Shown: positions 33,202-37,500 of the stretch, piece after piece | How the letters are laid out: every line of letters starts with the position of its first letter | Position numbering within the stretch: the first letter of the stretch is position 1 | Origin: Neocallimastix lanati (nom. inval.) | Lineage: Eukaryota > Neocallimastigomycota > Neocallimastigomycetes > Neocallimastigales > Neocallimastigaceae | NCBI GenBank assembly: GCA_016946835.1 | Contig: JACVTC010000087.1 | Location: 727,501 to 765,000 of the forward strand | Direction: 5' to 3' | DNA: 37,500 nt | Position numbers and translations under genes: made by a program | Notes under the pieces: model-generated | Told to the model about the DNA's origin: nothing | Databases searched by the model: none | Seen by the model: the letters and a program-made list of their open reading frames with translations, nothing else

Positions 33202-34565
33202 ATGCAAAATACTATAATTATTAAAAAGTAATTATATAATTATATAATGAATTTTTAAATTAAAATAAAAAAAAAATTTTTTTATAATTAAAAATATTAA
33301 TTTATATTTATATTTATTATTATTAATCATTATTTTTAATAGTACTTTAAAGGCTTATCTTGAAAAACAAAGAAGTTTCAAGAATTTAGCTAAAGAAATT
33401 CAATATTCTTTACAATATAAAGAATATAAACAAACTAATCTTTCAATTGAAGAATTTATTAGAAAGAAATGGAATATATCAAAGTATGTATAATAGTATT
33501 ATTTATATAATAAATAAAATAATAATTTTAATAATAATTATTATTATAGATACATTTTCTAATTTTGATTTAATTATATATTTAAATAATTTTTATTTTA
33601 CTATTAATTTTAATTATTCTTTTTAATAGAGCTCGTAAGTATTTATTATTAAAATAAATTATTTATTTATAAAATATGAATTAAATAAAATTTAAATTAA
33701 AAAAAAAAATCATTAAAAAGAATTTTTTTTTTTTTATTTTCATTATTAAAATTTAATAGAAGCTTATCGTTATGTAATTTCAGCAAAGGTTATTGATCAA
33801 CTTGAAGGTTTTGATATTTTACCCTGTTATGAAAGAATTTGTAGAGCTTTATTTAATTGTGCTAAAACTCAAAGTCAAATGAAACTTTTATGGGGATCTA
33901 TTCTTCAATTGGCAGGAAATAGACCAGATTGCATTAATAGTTCTCATGTTAATAAAATGTGGAAAAAACTTTGTTCTGATAAAAAATATTCCAAAATTTG
34001 TCATTATGAAGATGAAATTATAAATAAAGTTGAAAAATCATTAAATAAACATTCAAAAGATATTAAACATAAACAATTAAATAATAATAAAATAAATTTT
34101 AATAAAATGAATAATAATAAAAATGGAAATATTTGTGATAATTCTTTTGAAATTTCTTCTTCTTCAATCTTAAATGTTCCAAGTGTTTCACCTTTTACTT
34201 CACCAGCTAATTCATCTACTGGTTTAGTTGAATCACATCAAAATAAAATGTCCTCATCTTGTTATCCTTCACCAATTTCAAGTGAATTCAATATTTGTTT
34301 AAATGAAAATATTCAATATTGCGAAGCACCATTTCCTTTAAATATTTATAATTCAAATCTATATTGTGATATTAATGGAAATAACCAAATAAATTCAAAT
34401 TTATATTATGATATGAATAGAAATAACCAAATAAATTCTAATATTATTTCTATTCCTTCTAATTCATATATTAATGTTATTGAATATCCAATGATTGAAA
34501 TTCAATATCCATTACAACCAGTTAATAATAAAAATTACATTCTTTTCTCTGATTATCAAAACTAA
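33202..34565 (+). CDS. Putative HTH DNA-binding protein, copy 2 (spliced, 5-nt micro-exon)
   Basis: Exons are 33202-33227, 33343-33483, 33630-33634 (AGCTC) and 33760-34565; all introns are GT..AG. The product is 325 residues. It begins MQNTIIIKNTLKAYLEKQRS; the 26-nt first exon is chosen because its phase and GTAATT donor fit, and the same arrangement is kept in copy 3. The helix-turn-helix-like segment is FIRKKWNISKAQAYRYVISA, followed by KVIDQLEGFDILPCYERICR. The conserved block MKLLWGS..CINSSHVNKMWKKLC..ICHYEDEI is at about 98-144. The C-terminal part is Asn/Ser-rich with an internal duplication (SNLYCDINGNNQIN / SNLYYDMNRNNQIN). It keeps the INSNII and QYPLQ motifs seen at the end of copy 1 but lacks the TIPTT repeat. 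Role inferred as DNA binding; partner and target unknown. Confidence 0.8.
33630..33634 (+). other. Five-nucleotide micro-exon AGCTC, copy 2
   Basis: TTTAATAG precedes it and GTAAGT follows, with introns of 146 and 125 nt. Exon 2 ends in phase 2 and exon 4 needs one base before it, so 5 nt restores the frame exactly. Confidence 0.8.
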
Positions 34566-35966
34566 AAAAAAATTTCAAATACTAAATAATAATTAATCAA
34601 TTAAATTATTATTTAAATTATATATTAAAATATTTAAAAAATTATAACTAAATTATTTATTTTATTAAAAAATTGATTAAAAAAAGTAAAAATTTATTAA
34701 TGATATTTACTATTTTATCAATTATATATTGATACATAAAATTATTTTTACTGTTATTAGTTTTAAAATAATTTTATATATTAATTACAATATAGAGTTA
34801 AAATTAATTGAAAAAAAAAGAAAATTTTATTAATAATAATTACTTTTTAATCAGTTATACTTAAATTTTTTAGAATTATTTTAATTTAATTAATTTAGAA
34901 TAGAAATTTTAAAAATATTAGTAATAGAATTAAATATATTAGATTATTAATTTTTGGGTTAATAATAAAATAAAATAAAATAAAATAAAATGAAATATTT
35001 AATTATATACCTTTTTTAATGTTTAGTAAATATTGAAATTTAAAATTAAAATAAAATAAAAAATAAACATTCATAAAAATATCATTTATTAATTTTTTAT
35101 AAATATTTATATTTAATTTTGTTTTAATTATTAATATTTGATTATAATTAATATTTATTAATTACGTAACTACATTTACATTTTTTTAACTTTATGTTTA
35201 TATATTAATCATTTAAATGAGTAAATAATAAAATATAATATGTTATTAATTTATTTTTTAGCAAAATAAAATAATTAAAATTTACTTATTGATGAAGGTT
35301 TAATTCATATAATTTATGAAGTTTACATATAAATAATATTTTATAGATATTAACATTAATACTAAGAAATAAAGTTTTTTGAACAAAAAAAGTTTATAAA
35401 AAAAAAAAAAAAAAAAATAAAATATATATTTATTGTATATTATTATTACTATAATAAATAATAAAAGTGTTTTAATGAATTTTTATTATTATAGCTTTAT
35501 GAAATTTGATACATTAAAAAAGATTAATTAAAAATAAAATCTATAAATTATTAATATTTTTTGTGATACCGAATAAATTATAATTATAATAATTATAAAT
35601 ATTTTAAATATTTATGAATTATTCAAAATTTCAATATATATATCGTTTTATGGTATATCTTTAAAAAATTGAATAAATTAATAATATATATATATATAAT
35701 TATTAAACCTCTTTCTAATTATAAGCCTTGTTGAATAAAAAAGAAATATGATTAAAAATCTTAATAATTAAAATTTTATTTTTTAAAAAAAATATTATAT
35801 ATAAAAAGGCATAACTTTAATTTATAAATCAAAATAAAAAAAAATCATTTTATCAATGTTTTATTTATTTATTTATTTTATTTTAATAATTATTATTAAA
35901 AATTTTTAAATATAAAAATTTAATATAAATTATTTATGATAACTTAATAAAAAAATTATTTAAAGA
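34566..35966. other. Gene-free spacer between HTH copies 2 and 3
   Basis: No gene. It is AT-rich with a short (AAAAT)n run at 34966-34992, an A run at 35398-35417 and (TA)n at 35684-35697. TAATTATAATAATTATAAAT at 35579 is AT-only low complexity. Confidence 0.6.
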
Positions 35967-36141
35967 ATAAATAAATTTCAATATAAATAGAAATATTTTT
36001 AAAAATAGAATAAACATGTTTATGTCATGATTAAAATATTTGTATTACTGCGGCCTTTTTTGAATTATATATAATAGAAATAATAATAAGCTTTATAATT
36101 ATATCAAATATTTTATCTATAAATTTTATATATAAATACAA

Positions 36142-36172
<31 letters not shown>

Positions 36173-36296
36173 ATTAATTGAATATAGAATATAAAATATA
36201 AAATAGAATTTGATTTATAAAGAAAATTAAATATATAGAAAATTAAATATATAAATATTTTAATAATATATTAGCTTTTTAAATTTGATTATTAAA

Positions 36297-37500
36297 ATGC
36301 AAAATACTATAATTATTAAAAAGTAATTATATAATTATATAATGAATTTTTAAATTAAAATAAAAAAAATTTTTTTTATAATTAAAAATATTAATTTATA
36401 TTTATATTTATTATTATTAATCATTATTTTTAATAGTACTTTAAAGGCTTATCTTGAAAAACAAAGAAGTTTCAAGAATTTAGCTAAAGAAATTCAATAT
36501 TCTTTACAATATAAAGAATATAAACAAACTAATCTTTCAATTGAAGAATTTATTAGAAAGAAATGGAATATATCAAAGTATGTATAATAGTATTATTTAT
36601 ATAATAAATAAAATAATAATTTTAATAATAATTATTATTATAGATACATTTTCTAATTTTGATTTAATTATATATTTAAATAATTTTTATTTTACTATTA
36701 ATTTTAATTATTCTTTTTAATAGAGCTAGTAAGTATTTATTATTAAAATAAATTATTTATTTATAAAATATGAATTAAATAAAATTTAAATTAAAAAAAA
36801 AAAATCATATTAAAAAAAATTTTTTTTTTTTTTATTTTCATTATTAAAATTTAATAGAAGCTTATCGTTATGTAATTTCAGCAAAGGTTATTGATCAACT
36901 TGAAGGTTTTGATATTTTACCCTGTTATGAAAGAATTTGTAGAGCTTTATTTAATTGTGCTAAAACTCAAAGTCAAATGAAACTTTTATGGGGATCTATT
37001 CTTCAATTGGCAGGAAATAGACCAGATTGTATTAATAGTTCTCATGTTAATAAAATGTGGAAAAAACTTTGTTCTGATAAAAATTATTCCAAAATTTGTC
37101 ATTATGAAGATGAAATTATAAATAAAGTTGAAAAATCATTAAATAAACATTCAAAAGATATTAAACATAAACAATTAAATAATAATAAAATAAATTTTAA
37201 TAAAATGAATAATAATAAAAATGGAAATATTTGTGATAATTCTTTTGAAATTTCTTCTTCTTCAATCTTAAATGTTCCAAGTGTTTCACCTTTTACTTCA
37301 CCAGCTAATTCATCTACTGGTTTAGTTGAATCACATCAAAATGAAATATCCTCATCTTGTTATCCTTCACCAATTTCAAGTGAATTCAATATTTGTTTAA
37401 ATGAAAATATTCAATATTGCGAAGCACCATTTCCTTTAAATATTTATAATTCAAATCTATATTGTGATATTAATGGAAATAATCAAGTAAATTCAAATTT
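36297..37500 (+). CDS. Putative HTH DNA-binding protein, copy 3 (3' end outside window)
   Basis: Exons are 36297-36322, 36437-36577, 36724-36728 (AGCTA) and 36858 onward, open to the window edge. Structure and sequence follow copy 2 almost base for base. Changes I see: the micro-exon reads AGCTA, so Gln becomes Lys in the helix-turn-helix-like segment (ISKAKAYRY). DKKYSK is DKNYSK, NKMSSS is NEISSS, and NNQINSN is NNQVNSN. No stop or frameshift is present, so it is probably a working gene and a very recent duplicate. The C-terminal residues and the stop lie beyond 37500. Confidence 0.75.
36724..36728 (+). other. Five-nucleotide micro-exon AGCTA, copy 3
   Basis: Flanked by TTTAATAG and GTAAGT as in copy 2, but the last base is A rather than C. 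Length and phase are kept, so the frame stays open, and the encoded residue changes from Gln to Lys. Confidence 0.75.

Larger units (their letters stand above)
32874..34565 (+). repeat. Tandem segmental duplication, left copy
   Basis: From ATAAATAAATTTCAATATAA at 32874 the sequence is almost the same as from 35967, an offset of 3093 bp that grows to 3098 through small A/T-run indels. It spans promoter, three introns and coding sequence. The left copy runs at least to the equivalent of the window edge (about 34400). Confidence 0.9.
35967..37500 (+). repeat. Tandem segmental duplication, right copy (runs off the window)
   Basis: Near-identical repeat of 32874 onward. Differences seen include A/T-run lengths, GATAAACTTT/AATAAGCTTT in the upstream part and a few coding substitutions. 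The right end is outside the window. Confidence 0.9.

Overview
The window is extremely AT-rich eukaryotic DNA. The gene-free sequence is dominated by A/T homopolymers, ATT/AAT/AAAAT microsatellites and decayed repeats. The few real genes show up as islands of higher GC with clean codon structure, short GT..AG introns and Asn/Lys/Ile-rich proteins. This composition, a FLYWCH/MULE-type transposase relic and the protein families suggest an early-diverging fungus, most likely an anaerobic gut fungus (Neocallimastigomycota). That assignment is inference: no rRNA, tRNA or marker gene is present.

Layout. Positions 1-9250 hold no gene I can support, only low-complexity DNA and tandem repeats. At 9252-9651 a GC-rich insertion of about 368 bp is flanked by a 16-bp direct repeat and looks like a minus-strand SINE. 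At 9977-12802 lies a decayed DNA transposon with inverted ends of about 80 bp and a minus-strand FLYWCH/MULE transposase pseudogene; a second hairpin element sits inside it. 15880-16611 and 18183-18917 are tandem paralogues whose N-terminal halves look like the IFI6/IFI27 (ISG12) membrane family, fused to an unrecognised helical C-terminal domain. Their promoters and 3' flanks are duplicated too. 20239-22740 is a (AAAAT)n satellite of about 2.5 kb. 25120-25458 is a second GC-richer island of unknown origin.

The right end holds three paralogues of one family of putative DNA-binding proteins: 26778-28095, 33202-34565, and 36297 to beyond the window edge. All three need a 5-nucleotide micro-exon, AGCTC or AGCTA, to restore the reading frame inside a helix-turn-helix-like segment. 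The last two belong to a recent tandem duplication with a 3.09-kb offset that includes promoter and introns.

How the genes work together: the two clusters each look like local expansion by tandem duplication. Nothing in the sequence ties the membrane-protein pair functionally to the DNA-binding trio. The most interesting points are the conserved 5-nt micro-exon with its bacterial/phage-like helix-turn-helix, and the fungal ISG12-like pair with shared promoter elements.
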